A DNA stretch of 64,000 bases from assembly GCA_965223085.1 (NCBI GenBank), contig OZ244981.1, positions 4,650,001 through 4,714,000 of the forward strand. Reading direction: 5' to 3'. The notes under the pieces were generated by a model. The model had not been told where the DNA came from and made no database searches. It worked only from the letters and a program-made list of their open reading frames with translations. Source of the DNA: CBDCVO01 sp965223085. Its GTDB lineage: Bacteria; Pseudomonadota; Gammaproteobacteria; Ga0077536. A program made the position numbers and the translations under genes. Shown here one piece after another: positions 27,091 through 36,368 of this stretch. Within the stretch, counting starts at the first letter, position 1. The number at the start of each line of letters is the position of its first letter.

Positions 27091-27390
27091 ATGCTTGATT
27101 GGTTTATCAAGCTACTTGCCTGGCCCCATCTTGTAAAGACGTTGGATACGCTGGGACTGCTGCTGATGTTCTTACCAGCATTCTCAGTAGAAAGGCGCGT
27201 AAAACGCGCACATGATTTCGCCAAACGAAGACCTGGGGGGAAAGTGGATCCCACCCTTCGTCGCGGATACCAAGCGACACAGAATCGTCTGCAGAAATGG
27301 GCCCAGGCATGGAGTCCATTCCATTCGGCGTGTCTCTATACAGGTTACGCCTGCCTATTTTCCTCCCAGCTCATTCGATGGTTCGCTTAA
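27091..27390 (+). CDS. Small hypothetical protein, membrane-associated
   Basis: 99 residues with an N-terminal hydrophobic stretch (LVKTLDTLGLLLMFLPAFSV), a basic middle (KRAHDFAKRRPGGK) and a second hydrophobic end. It starts 12 bases after the XRE gene and is probably the third gene of that cassette. No family is recognised. Confidence 0.45.
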   Translation: MLDWFIKLLAWPHLVKTLDTLGLLLMFLPAFSVERRVKRAHDFAKRRPGGKVDPTLRRGYQATQNRLQKWAQAWSPFHSACLYTGYACLFSSQLIRWFA

Positions 27391-27439
27391 TGCGATCATC
27401 CTGACCACAGCGAAAAATTTTTCGAAGCTGCTCGCTGCA

Positions 27440-27894
27440 CTAACCAGAGGGATCCGGGTCGATCGGATCCCCGAGAACTCGACCCAGTTCATTTCGGAGT
27501 TCTGGTCTTCGGTAACCGGAAACGGTTCAGTATGGACGCGAAAGCGCTGGATAAAAGCGTCTTTCGTCCAGTCGCCGATGCCGGTCTCGACATCCGGCGT
27601 GATATTCCGGATGCAGAGTCGTCCCGGGAAGGTACCCATGCCGCCGATGTTGATGCCGACCGGCTTCACGTTCTTGTCCATGCAAGACCGCCCAGCGCGT
27701 GCGCGGCCGATTCGACCTACGGCTATGACATTGGCCGGCAGCCTCAAATTACAAACGACTACTTTGGGCTGAATCCCGCCAGACGGCACCCCCAACACGT
27801 ATACGACTCCTCTCGAGTCGAAAACAGACATTCGCGGTGTATCGAATTCAGCCAACTGCCGAAAGCCGTAATTTCGTGGCATGCTCCTAAACAA
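27440..27894 (-). pseudogene. Cytochrome c-like fragment
   Basis: A minus-strand frame contains GGMGTFPGRLCIRNITPDVE followed by TGIGDWTKDAFIQRFRVHT and EMNWVEFSGI, a signature of the second domain of di-haem c-type cytochromes (cf. NITPDxETGIGDWT). The upstream CxxCH is not found, and after FSGI the frame departs from the usual continuation. It is therefore a remnant. Confidence 0.5.
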
Positions 27895-27940
27895 CCGTAC
27901 ACTACTTCGATCTCAAGCAGTTTGTGCAACCGTACGCCTC

Positions 27941-28378
27941 TTATTGCTTTACGACACACCATTCGGAACGATCCCAGTGATGCATGACCATGGGATTGGT
28001 CGCACGCTTCCTGATGAACGACTTCAGGGCACGCTTATTGTTTTGCCGGTTTCTCCTCCGAAGACTGCTGAATTTCACGGTCATTCTGGGCTTAAGATGC
28101 CCGCCAGATCGGAAGGCCAAGTATCCATCCGAATCTAGTCCGACGCTACATGTAATCCCGGGGTCATCAGCGTCTTGATCAAGCTTAGCCACATGATTCC
28201 TTATGTCACTCACCGGTATTACGCGGCGGTCAAAATCTTTATCGCCCCACAAATTCGTAGCCCGAACATTCCTGCGCTTGGTTGCATCTTTTTCATTGTC
28301 GGCGAAAGGAGGATATCGCGCCTCATATCGAATAGTCTCCTCGAGCACATCAAGATCTTTCCTACTGACAGTAGACAA
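27941..28378 (-). CDS. Hypothetical protein, doubtful
   Basis: A 145-residue frame (MSTVSRKDLDVLEETIRY) rich in charged residues, with no recognised domain and no clear ribosome binding site. It lies in the degraded zone and could be a remnant. Confidence 0.3.
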   Translation of the reverse strand: MSTVSRKDLDVLEETIRYEARYPPFADNEKDATKRRNVRATNLWGDKDFDRRVIPVSDIRNHVAKLDQDADDPGITCSVGLDSDGYLAFRSGGHLKPRMTVKFSSLRRRNRQNNKRALKSFIRKRATNPMVMHHWDRSEWCVVKQ

Positions 28379-28996
28379 CGGAAACGCTATGGCTTTGGCA
28401 AGCCTCTTCAGCTTGTGTCCGTACTTACCTTTTATCTCCCGTTCAAACAGATCACGCGAGCAACCAACTTATAGCAATGTCGCCCCAGCCTTGAGATACA
28501 ATTCAGCGGAATACCCCAGCAGCAGATTGCTTGACTGAACGAGGGATTCCACATCCCGCACATGCTTTAGTCTCGCGGCATCGTTTGATCCACCACCAAA
28601 AGCGCGGACGCGCCGCTTTCTAGACTGTCGAAGAAAAACCGTTGACCGCTAAAGATTCTCGGCTTCCTTTTGCCGATTCCTTTGTGGTAACCAAGTCTGG
28701 GTTTTCTATACGGTATTTGCCCAACCGTGCGTCCGCCCGCTGCTTTGCCGCGAGTAGCCACCTATTTTTCCTGTTCGAGCAATCCCGTGCTTCCCAGGTT
28801 CCGACTACCGTCCTAACCCGCTATAACAAAGAATCATGAGGTTACCAATTGAATGCTTCAGCGGATCTAAAACGCATAACAAACTAGCCCGAACCAATTG
28901 AGGCCTCGACAATCGGTTCTTCAATCCGGAGAATCAAATGCGACAGCTCCGTTTAAAAAAACTTGCCGCGCATTCACCACAACTGATTATTTTCAT
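28379..28996. other. Intergenic, no supported gene
   Basis: Only short frames without recognisable motifs are present. AT content is higher than in the islands. I see no repeat, RNA gene or clear promoter. Confidence 0.4.
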
Positions 28997-30133
28997 TCAG
29001 TCGTCGATGTTGAATTCAATCTTGTAGCGCACGTTTTTGTTAACCACCGGCACGCCGTCAATAAATCGTGGTGCAAAACGAAAGCCTTTTACGGCGATAA
29101 GTGCAGACTCTTCGAACAACTCGGTATCTTCCGTCGAAACGACCTCTGGATCGACAACAAACCCGCGATCGTCGACATCAAATTCCACCGTTACCGAGCC
29201 TTCAATGCCACGTTTAAACGCACCTTGGGGATAATCGGGAACGCGCCTAAACAGTGGTTGGTAATCTTGCTCTGGCGAGTTTGGAGACATTTTACCGATC
29301 GCTAAACAGTGCTCCGTCGCTTTATCACTTTCATCTAACATTTCATATGTCTCGACTAGGAAAGCGTGCGTCAACATTTCTATATGATTCGATGAAGATT
29401 CGGACTCTTCCATGGCATCTAACGCACGTAGTAGGTAATCTCTGGCAACCTCATGGCGGTATCTGGCGATCTCCAGCTTGCCATTGTAGAAGGCGGCTTG
29501 ACCGGTCTCGGGATTCTCAGGTCCAAGTTGCGCTAGTAGAATTTTGTAACCATCTCGCAAGAATCCTCTAGCCGCTGGTGAACGAGCATAATCCATGATT
29601 CGAACACCGGCGCGAAGTGACAGGCGACCGTATTCAATGGAGTCACGCCCATGATGTTGCTTCACGATTCTTAGTGCCCGACTGTAGTAGCGCTGCTGTC
29701 GACGCGGATCGTGCAATTCTGAGCTCGCTTCGCCAAGGTCCATAAGCAGATCGATCAAATCCAAGGAATCTTTACCAACGAGGTTTTCGAAGCGACTCAA
29801 AGCGATCTTTAGAACGCGTTTGGCTGCATTTTTTTCGCCTACGTATAGCAGAGCTCCACCGTAGTTGTAGGCAAGTGCTGCCCTGTTTCGATGCCCATCC
29901 GGGAACAGCTCTTCGCCTAGCACGAATACGGTTTCGGCTGCTTCCACAGTGCGAGACGCATCATCCTGCGTGGCTGCCGATTCATAGGAAGCATAAGCGT
30001 TCTTAAAGTCCGCCATGTCCTTCGCGGAATCAGCGACTATCGGACATGCGACAAACAATAGGATTGTTAGAGCTAAGTTTCTAAAGGTGACTATCAGCAC
30101 CGTATCGCTCAAATTCAGCATACCCGATTGCAC
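28997..30133 (-). CDS. TPR protein with TonB-type C-terminal domain
   Basis: About 378 residues. An N-terminal hydrophobic signal (LALTILLFVACPIVADS) directs it to the envelope. The middle ~220 residues are helical tetratricopeptide-like repeats, for example RAALAYNYGGALLYVGEKNA. The last ~90 residues are a TonB C-terminal domain: PDYPQGAFKRGIEGSVTVEF, then VDDRGFVVDPEVVSTEDTEL. Such proteins may energise outer-membrane receptors or act as periplasmic scaffolds. The start could be ATG 30133 or 30121. The gene looks intact. Confidence 0.8.
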   Translation of the reverse strand: MQSGMLNLSDTVLIVTFRNLALTILLFVACPIVADSAKDMADFKNAYASYESAATQDDASRTVEAAETVFVLGEELFPDGHRNRAALAYNYGGALLYVGEKNAAKRVLKIALSRFENLVGKDSLDLIDLLMDLGEASSELHDPRRQQRYYSRALRIVKQHHGRDSIEYGRLSLRAGVRIMDYARSPAARGFLRDGYKILLAQLGPENPETGQAAFYNGKLEIARYRHEVARDYLLRALDAMEESESSSNHIEMLTHAFLVETYEMLDESDKATEHCLAIGKMSPNSPEQDYQPLFRRVPDYPQGAFKRGIEGSVTVEFDVDDRGFVVDPEVVSTEDTELFEESALIAVKGFRFAPRFIDGVPVVNKNVRYKIEFNIDD

Positions 30134-30687
30134 GGGGAACGGGCCCGCTCGTGGTGGCCGTAATTTCGGTTACCCTGTTGGATGACCGAATTGGCACACT
30201 TGGTTTAGTCGCGACGGGACTCATTGTTGCAGGCATTATGGGATTGGGATTAGACCCGAAATCGCGCAACCCCAGGGGGCTGTTGCTCAGTCTGCTTACG
30301 GGGGTCCTGATCGGGGTCTACACGCTCATCGACAGGCTTGGCGGACGGGCTGGCCTAACGCCCCATGCGTATGTTGCTTGCCTCTTTCTGATGTTGGCAA
30401 TCACACTGCCAGCAATAGCGGCCGCTACGCAGGGACGAGACTTTATGAAGTCTATCGGTTCTACGTGGGTTAAAGACTTTTGTACTGGCCTTATTTCAGC
30501 CGGCGGATATTGGATTGCCATCTGGGCCATGAGCGTCTCGCCGATGGCTCTGGTTGCTTCCGTACGGGAATCGAGTGTCGCATTCGCGGCAATCCTGGGA
30601 AGTCTGATCCTAAAAGAGCGCGTCCAGTGGGTCTATGTTCTGCTGGTCCTTGCGGGTGTGGTATTGGCACGAATCGTGAACAGCTGA
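30100..30687 (+). pseudogene. EamA-family drug/metabolite transporter, C-terminal part
   Basis: The frame is open only from about 30097, just after a stop, and reads AYPIARGTGPLVVAVISVTL, the conserved YPxARGTGPL motif from the middle of EamA transporters. The second EamA repeat then follows to the stop (LLSLLTGVLIGVYTLIDRLG ... LKERVQWVYVLLVLAGVVLA). The family is ~290 residues, so the first repeat is missing. The break falls inside the divergent TonB gene's leader, which marks a rearrangement junction. Confidence 0.75.
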
Positions 30688-30745
30688 ACAACGCGCGGTA
30701 AATTGATTCGTCAGTTCCCAGTGTGCATTTCAAAACTTATGACGA

Positions 30746-31204
30746 CTACGAATCGGCCCGCGCCGGTGCATCCGCCATGAATCGGTTGAATTCTTCCTCA
30801 TCGGCACGCCGCTTCGCGTCGGTACGAAATTGGGTAAATCGCCGTGCGCGCTCTTTTATTTCTTCCCGGATCTCACGAATGCGATCGTACTGAGTTTGCT
30901 GGAACTCATTGAACACCACATTGTCGCTGTGAACATCGCTGCCGAATCCTTCAAAACCGTTCCGCATGTCTGTCACCTTAGACCATTGTTGAGAAACCCA
31001 TCGGGGCACCTCATGAACATGCCCGCCCGCGAAGATCCAGAACAGCAAAAACAGGCCAATCGGCCAGAATAGGATGAAGCCCGCAACCATCGCCGCGATG
31101 TTGATGCAAGACCAGTTTCCACACTTGCCCCGGCCGCCACAGTATCGGGCTTCCACTCGAACGGTGGACTGATCATTGGTTGAAGCGTTTTCTGATGCCA
31201 TCAC
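30746..31204 (-). CDS. DUF2852 membrane protein
   Basis: 152 residues: one or two membrane helices (CINIAAMVAGFILFWPIGLF) followed by a charged coiled-coil C terminus (EIREEIKERARRFTQFRTDA ... EEEFNRFMADAPA). This arrangement is the DUF2852 family, of unknown function. It is complete and divergent from the TetR gene at 31362. Confidence 0.8.
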   Translation of the reverse strand: MMASENASTNDQSTVRVEARYCGGRGKCGNWSCINIAAMVAGFILFWPIGLFLLFWIFAGGHVHEVPRWVSQQWSKVTDMRNGFEGFGSDVHSDNVVFNEFQQTQYDRIREIREEIKERARRFTQFRTDAKRRADEEEFNRFMADAPARADS

Positions 31205-31361
31205 TCGGCCTCCTAACGGGTCATGTAGATATAGATACGATTCGATTTAACTGGTCATTGTGAACACTGTTCACATATACTATGCGAACCGGGGCCCCCT
31301 TTCAAGCCCTCTGAGCAGAAAAAGTGAACAATGTGGGCACCCCTCATTACGGAAGCGAGCC

Positions 31362-32003
31362 ATGAAGCAACACAGTAAGGAGAAGAAGGCCTACCACCAC
31401 GGGAATCTGGCGGAATCGTTGCTCAACGCCGTGGATGAGCTAGCCACGAAATTTGGTTTCGAGGCCGTTACACTGCGCGGTTGCGCGAAGCTGATCGGTG
31501 TCTCGCCCTCTTCCGCCTTCAGGCACTATGTCGATAAGCGCGCGCTGATGACCGCCTTTGCCACCCGAGCATTACAGCAACTCGCCGACGCAATGGCGGC
31601 CGCCAGAACGCAAGCCGACGAGGCCGGCACGAACGAGTTCCTAGCCGTTGGCCTGGCCTACGTTAGGTTCGCCATTAATAAACCTGCCTTCTTTCGCGCA
31701 ATGTGGCGTGAAGAAGCGATCTATGCCAATGACGAGAGCTATCTTGCCGCCGCCAACGAACTCAGCGTGCACCTAAAGGGCGGTTTCGCAGACACCATTG
31801 AAGACGAAGATCCGATGAGCCTCAGTCCGCAGGAGCTCCTGGCCTGGGCGTCCGTTCATGGGCTCGCCAATTTACTGGTCGACGGACCGGTCGCCAAAGG
31901 CGAAACAAAATCGCAAAAACTCAAACAAGCGGAGCACATGATTCAGGCGCTGGCGCCTGCATTAAGCCACGGATCGCTAATTCAACCCACCAATGAAGCA
32001 TGA
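31362..32003 (+). CDS. TetR-family regulator
   Basis: 213 residues from ATG 31362 (MKQHSKEKKAYHHGNLAESL). The HHGNL motif, helix-turn-helix RGCAKLIGVSPSSAFRHYVD and a C-terminal WHG-type domain (FFRAMWREEAIY ... WASVHGLANLLVDGP) identify it. An upstream extension to 31260 lacks support. It ends just before repeat copy 2 and is the last intact gene between the direct repeats. Its target is unknown; the divergent DUF2852 gene is the obvious candidate. Confidence 0.88.
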   Translation: MKQHSKEKKAYHHGNLAESLLNAVDELATKFGFEAVTLRGCAKLIGVSPSSAFRHYVDKRALMTAFATRALQQLADAMAAARTQADEAGTNEFLAVGLAYVRFAINKPAFFRAMWREEAIYANDESYLAAANELSVHLKGGFADTIEDEDPMSLSPQELLAWASVHGLANLLVDGPVAKGETKSQKLKQAEHMIQALAPALSHGSLIQPTNEA

Positions 32004-32015
32004 GCAGGAGTATAA

Positions 32016-33142
32016 GAGTATAAGAAGAATAAACGCCGCATTCTCCAAATCCACAGAGTATTTCGAGGGTATCGAACAGCCGTCAACCGATGCTTCGAGG
32101 GGGTATTGGCTGTGATCGGGCCTCCGGAGCCGGGAGAAATCCCACACTTCGGCGCAATTTTCAGCCGGTTTCGAGCGACGGGACAACGGCGACCGTACCG
32201 CGTTGTCGGTGCCGCAGCCGCTGCCGGCGCGTTTGATGCGTATTAGCCGAACAAGGCAACCTGGGGCAGACCCCGAGACGGAGGCGAATGCAGAGTCACG
32301 GTTGCATCTTTGCGCGCTTGACCGGCGTCACCTGCGCACGATGCGAACTGTTGGGGGCGAACACGCCATGACATCGTGTCAAGTTGACTCGAGGCTTAGG
32401 CACCAGCGCGACGAGTCTGGCGATGAAGTACTCCGGGCATCCTACCCTGCGCCCTTCGAGCCCGCCTGCGGCGGTTCAACATAGCTCCCGGCGATGAAGT
32501 CCATCGGCTCGAAGATGACGTGCGTGCTGCCATCGCGGTACGGCGTTTTAAGCTCGTAGCACACCTTGCCATTGCTCAGCAGCGACAACCGCTTTTCCGA
32601 TACCCCGGGCAACGCATCCGGGTCGGTGCGCGACACATGCGTTTCGTTGCTGCGCTTCTGGCCATGAAAGTTCTCGCCATCATCGGCATCACCGGAACCA
32701 TCCTTCCGCTTGAACGACTTCATCGAGGCACAGGCCTCGATCAGGGTTCCGTCCACCGTGAAATGATCCCGAGACAGCAGCTTGTTTGCATCGGCCTGTT
32801 TCTTGACAGCTTCAAACAGCAGCTCATCCGCATCACAGCCCATCGTCCATGCCTACACCCACGAACCAGGGAAACATCAGGTCGTAGTCGATCCGCTCCA
32901 TCACTAATCGTTCTGAGCGTACCGTGAACAAGATCTGCAGTAACAAGGCGCGCAGCAACTACTCTGGCGGAATCCACGGTCGGCCTCGACCCGAGTACAT
33001 CGCCTCGAAGGCCGGTTCCAGCTCATTACAGTGCCTCATCCACGATGCGCCGAATCTTGCGAATCGGATGGTCATTCGGAATCCTCGAATCCAGATCCAC
33101 GCAACTGAACATAGAAGGCTGGGGATCGATCTCGCCACGCAT
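32016..33142 (-). mobile_element. IS5::IS91 transposase chimera, copy 2 (longer)
   Basis: The first 667 bases equal 24632-25298. Beyond it the minus strand continues into the N-terminal half of an IS5/IS1182-type transposase: start ATG 33142 (MRGEIDPQPSMFSCVDLDSR), EPAFEAMYSGRGRPWIPPE, VRSERLVMERIDYDLMFPWF, FTVDGTLIEACASMKSF. Several shifts and stops interrupt the frame. At TDPDA it passes into IS91-type sequence (EKRLSLLSNGKVCYELKTP). So an IS5 gene was joined to an IS91 gene before the 667-bp duplication. Confidence 0.8.
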
Positions 33143-33288
33143 CGCTTCTCTCCATAAACCGTTACGCTATTATCCCAAATCAAGACTTCTTCAACACGCT
33201 GCTAGTGCGACGGCAATTGCCGCATAGCGCGGTCATGTACGTAGAAACCCTGGTTCCGCGCGTTACTAATTAGTCCTACAGTCCACAA

Positions 33289-33692
33289 ATGAGTAGTAGG
33301 GCTACGGAGCGGCTGGTCACGATTGCCGTCGTTGACGATGATGCGGCTATTTTAGATTCTATTCGACTGGCGTTGGAATTTCAGAACTGGCAGATTCACA
33401 CGTACCTAACCGGAGAAGAATTTCTAGCGGATCTAAGCAATAGCGCACCGCCAGACTGCATTATACGGGACTCCAATCTAACGGGTATGAGCGGTTCCGA
33501 GGTAATTCACTCAATGAGTAATGGACTCGTTGACGTCCCGATCATCGGATTAACGGGCCGCCCCACGAGCCAGAAGACCAAGGCAGTCATCGACGCCGGT
33601 GTCTCTACAATGTTGACCAACCGATTACAGAAGAACAGCTGGTCGATAGCGTGCGGCACGCAATAAATAGGCATAGCCGCACTAATCGGTAA
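33289..33692 (+). pseudogene. Single-domain response regulator (FixJ-type receiver), frameshifted
   Basis: The frame opens with VTIAVVDDDAAILDSIRLAL and carries the phosphoacceptor aspartate in PDCIIRDSNLTGMSG and the threonine in IIGLTGRP. At about 33616 the sequence reads ACCAACCG where ACCAAACCG is expected. Restoring one A gives MLTKPITEEQLVDSVRHAIN, the normal receiver end with its conserved lysine. As it stands, that lysine and the last helix are lost. Either a recent mutation or a one-base sequence error. Confidence 0.8.
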
Positions 33693-34515
33693 TAATCTCA
33701 TAGTGCTTTAGATCGCAACTAAAGTACGGCTGATAACCGTCTTCGTACACATATCCAACTTCGGCATGGCCAGGAATGCGGCGGCCACCCAGAATCCGGT
33801 ACTCTGAGAACTCGCCTCGCCACGGGCGCATGACGGTCTTGCCATTTTCAACCGCTGCACGCGCCTCAGCATACACTTCGGCGATATCGCCGACTTCGTT
33901 AAACAGGAAGCGAACGGTCGCGATCCCACCCGCACTTTCAGAAGAGACCTCTATGCTGTTTTCCGTCAATTCACGCCAACGAAGATTCGGATTGTTCAGA
34001 ATGGCATCTGGCGCCCAAGGTAGTTCAGCGAGATATCGCATCAGTTCGCTGTGTGACATTTGCGCGCCTTCGTACTGTGCTATGGGAATAGATCCAAACA
34101 ATCTCGCCTGCAAGAAACCATTGCCGACGACATAGCCATCCACCACATTGAGCAGAGGAAGCGGGCCGAGGCGTCGTTGCGCCAGCCAGAAGAATGCCGA
34201 TTCGCAGACGTTGACAACTTGCTGTGTGTGAATTTGTTGCCAGGCCTTTTCTGGAGCCATCCTTAACTGTGCGATTTGTCGCAGTGCTACGCTGTGTACA
34301 GTGTCATGCGATTTCACGCCGCAACGCCCGACGAACGACCGGACCAGGCTGGGTAGATTCTCTTGACTTCGCTTGCGAGCAGACCCTGGGTTGGGTCGAA
34401 GGACATCATCTATGGACAGCTGGTCAGATCGATCGAACTTAGATATGAAGTAATAGTGAGCCGCAGCCAAAGCGATAATAACCAGCGCAAGAAACGTGAT
34501 CCCAGTGTGAAGCAT
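33682..34515 (-). CDS. DUF6920/DUF6544-family protein
   Basis: 277 residues with an N-terminal membrane anchor (TFLALVIIALAAAHYYFIS). The body contains VVDGYVVGNGFLQARLFGSI, ELMRYLAELPWAPDAILNNP, LRWRELTEN and RPWRGEFSEYRILGGRRIPG, the order of motifs in the DUF6920 (DUF6544) family. Function is unknown. Its 3' end overlaps the restored receiver gene by a few bases. Confidence 0.75.
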   Translation of the reverse strand: MLHTGITFLALVIIALAAAHYYFISKFDRSDQLSIDDVLRPNPGSARKRSQENLPSLVRSFVGRCGVKSHDTVHSVALRQIAQLRMAPEKAWQQIHTQQVVNVCESAFFWLAQRRLGPLPLLNVVDGYVVGNGFLQARLFGSIPIAQYEGAQMSHSELMRYLAELPWAPDAILNNPNLRWRELTENSIEVSSESAGGIATVRFLFNEVGDIAEVYAEARAAVENGKTVMRPWRGEFSEYRILGGRRIPGHAEVGYVYEDGYQPYFSCDLKHYEIITD

Positions 34516-34552
34516 ATACCCACAAAAGCGTAATCGATCAGCCTATTCGATA

Positions 34553-35004
34553 CTAGGTGATAGATTCGCCGGCTCGCTTAAACCAGAATCCGGACGGGGT
34601 CAGCACGCGTCCAAGTTGACTACCTATGATCATGGCGATGACGAATATCCACGGCTCCGCCGATCCGCTGGCGAGTCCGGCGACGGCCGGTCCCGGGCAG
34701 TAACCCGCAAGGCCCCAACCCAATCCAAAAAGTACGCCGCCAATAACTAGCTTGGCATCGATATCCTTTTTGGTCAGTATATAGTGCCGCGAATCGAACC
34801 GCGGTGCGTTTTTGGTTACCCAACGAAACCCGATAAGGGTACAGAGGACGCTGCGACCAGGACCAAGACTAAGCTGGGATCCTAATCGGCTGCCATGTTA
34901 AGAAACGCCAATACTTTTTCCGGGTTTGTCATTTGTGCGACCGCTAATCCGACACCGAAAATGATGCCGACCCCCAGACCGGCGACAGCACGTTGAACAA
35001 TCAT
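34553..35004 (-). pseudogene. YeeE/YedE (DUF6691) membrane protein, nonsense and frameshift
   Basis: Start ATG 35004 with AGGAGGTG upstream; GIIFGVGLAVAQMTNPEKVL and AFLNMAAD follow, then a TAG stands where tryptophan (WDPSL) is expected. After a shift near 34840 the frame resumes as IGFRWVTKNAPRF and VLFGLGWGLAGYCPGPAVAG. This is the second half-protein of the YeeE/YedE sulfur-compound transporter family. With a nonsense codon and a frameshift it is dead. No partner half is found upstream. Confidence 0.8.
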
Positions 35005-35372
35005 GCGTCACCTCCTAAGGCAAGGCGCGACGCAGCAACCCCCGCACTGACTTCCCTGCCGGCAGGCAACGGCAACATGTTCGCGTCCTTGCGAAGTCGT
35101 CTTGCCGTCTAGTGTAACAGCCCTTTTCCGCTTCGTCGCCGGGAATGATCTCTTTAGGGTTCGCGGGAAGCCAACTTCGGCGACGCGCGAATGTCTCTTT
35201 CGGGCACATCTCTGACGGACGCGCCGACGCTGCGAACGGCAGCCTTCCGGCGTACAAGGGTCATCCGGCACCTGGCGGTTCAAATCGAAACCGAGATGCT
35301 AATCTGTCAGAGGAAACCTAACTTTACAATTTGTTTTCCCGCGGAAAATAAAGCTGCCCCCTTTTCCCTTTG
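35005..35372. other. Intergenic, no supported gene
   Basis: Short overlapping frames only, none with a recognisable motif. The YeeE partner expected upstream of DUF6691 is absent. Confidence 0.4.
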
Positions 35373-35786
35373 CTACCAGGCGATCACCGCCTCCCCCACC
35401 GCCTTGCGATTACCTTCCTGATCCTCGCTCGCCACCTCCAGCCGAACACGGTGCTCGCCATTTTCTTCGACCTTCTCCAGGACCCTGCCCGTACACTTGA
35501 GCGCATTCTGTAGATGGGTAATGCCCATGAAGCGCAGCTGGAACGAGCTCAGATTGCGTTGCGGGACCCAGCCTGTGAGCAGGCGCCCGATGTAGGCCAT
35601 GGTCAACATGCCGTGGGCGAACACGTCGTCCTGACCTGCCGCCCGCGCGAAGTCCAGGTCGATGTGGATCGGGTTGTGATTACCGGAGGCGCCGGCGAAG
35701 AGCGCGAGTGTCGTCCGCGTGATCGGCGGCACCGCGAGCTCGGGTAATTCGTCGCCGACGGCGACGTCGTCGAAGTTGATGGTCAT
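35373..35786 (-). CDS. MaoC-type (R)-hydratase, C-terminal-type half
   Basis: 137 residues from ATG 35786 (MTINFDDVAVGDELPE). It has the hot-dog hydratase motif GNHNPIHIDLDFARAAGQDD (catalytic D/H pair) and VFAHGMLTMAYIGRLL. It would hydrate an enoyl-CoA together with the half-protein encoded just upstream at 35798. The pair resembles the heteromeric MaoC dehydratases of sterol side-chain and related CoA catabolism. Confidence 0.88.
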   Translation of the reverse strand: MTINFDDVAVGDELPELAVPPITRTTLALFAGASGNHNPIHIDLDFARAAGQDDVFAHGMLTMAYIGRLLTGWVPQRNLSSFQLRFMGITHLQNALKCTGRVLEKVEENGEHRVRLEVASEDQEGNRKAVGEAVIAW

Positions 35787-35797
35787 CGTGTCGCTCC

Positions 35798-36241
35798 TCA
35801 GCCGTTGCGCTGTACGGTCGTGTTCTGCAGATCGGCGACATGGACGCCGTCCTGGTTCGTCACCGTCGTGCGCCGCACCAGAAAATCGAGCGCGCCGCCC
35901 TTCTTGTCGTAGATGTCCGCGACCGTGGTCTCGAACCTGAGCACATCGCCGGCGTAAGCCTCCGTGCGATACGCGAACAGTTGCTCGCCGTGCAGGATCC
36001 GCCCGAGATCGAGACACAGTTCGTCGATCCACGCCAGCGGCTCCGGCTTTTCGTTGTTGAGGCAGAATAGGAACGTCGGCGGCGCGGGAAGCGCGCGGTA
36101 GCCGGCCGCGCGCGCCGCGTCCTCGTCCGTGTAGATCGGATCGGTTTCACCGATGGCCGTGGCGAAGAAGCGCAGGCGTCCGGCCTCCACGGTTGCGGTA
36201 TGAGGCGGGAACGTGTGTCCGATGTGGGATTTGTCGATCAT
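35798..36241 (-). CDS. MaoC-type half-protein (FAS1-like dehydratase N domain)
   Basis: 147 residues: VEAGRLRFFATAIGETDPIY and LPAPPTFLFCLNNEKPEPLA followed by LHGEQLFAYRTEAYAGDVLR. This is the non-catalytic N-terminal-type hot-dog half that binds the acyl chain. It precedes its catalytic partner by 11 bases on the same strand, and the acyl-CoA ligase gene lies upstream, so the three form a CoA-thioester catabolic operon. Confidence 0.85.
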   Translation of the reverse strand: MIDKSHIGHTFPPHTATVEAGRLRFFATAIGETDPIYTDEDAARAAGYRALPAPPTFLFCLNNEKPEPLAWIDELCLDLGRILHGEQLFAYRTEAYAGDVLRFETTVADIYDKKGGALDFLVRRTTVTNQDGVHVADLQNTTVQRNG

Positions 36242-36281
36242 GGGGTTATCTCCACGTCATTGGGGTAGCGACCGAGTGACC

Positions 36282-36335
36282 GGGCGTCATTCCCGCACCC
36301 CGTGTCGTCATTCCCGCAAAAGCGGGGACGACGGG
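36282..36335. repeat. Dispersed inverted repeat
   Basis: Copies CGTCATTCCCGC-A and CGTCATTCCCGCAAAAGCGG of the repeat family at 5178. It is the only occurrence outside 3-9 kb, which ties this catabolic block to region A. Confidence 0.65.
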
Positions 36336-36368
36336 GTGGCGCTGAACGAAATCCAGCACTCGGAACCC

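Noticed and set aside
28567..28761. 64-residue minus-strand frame
   Set aside because: No homology, no ribosome binding site, and biased basic composition.
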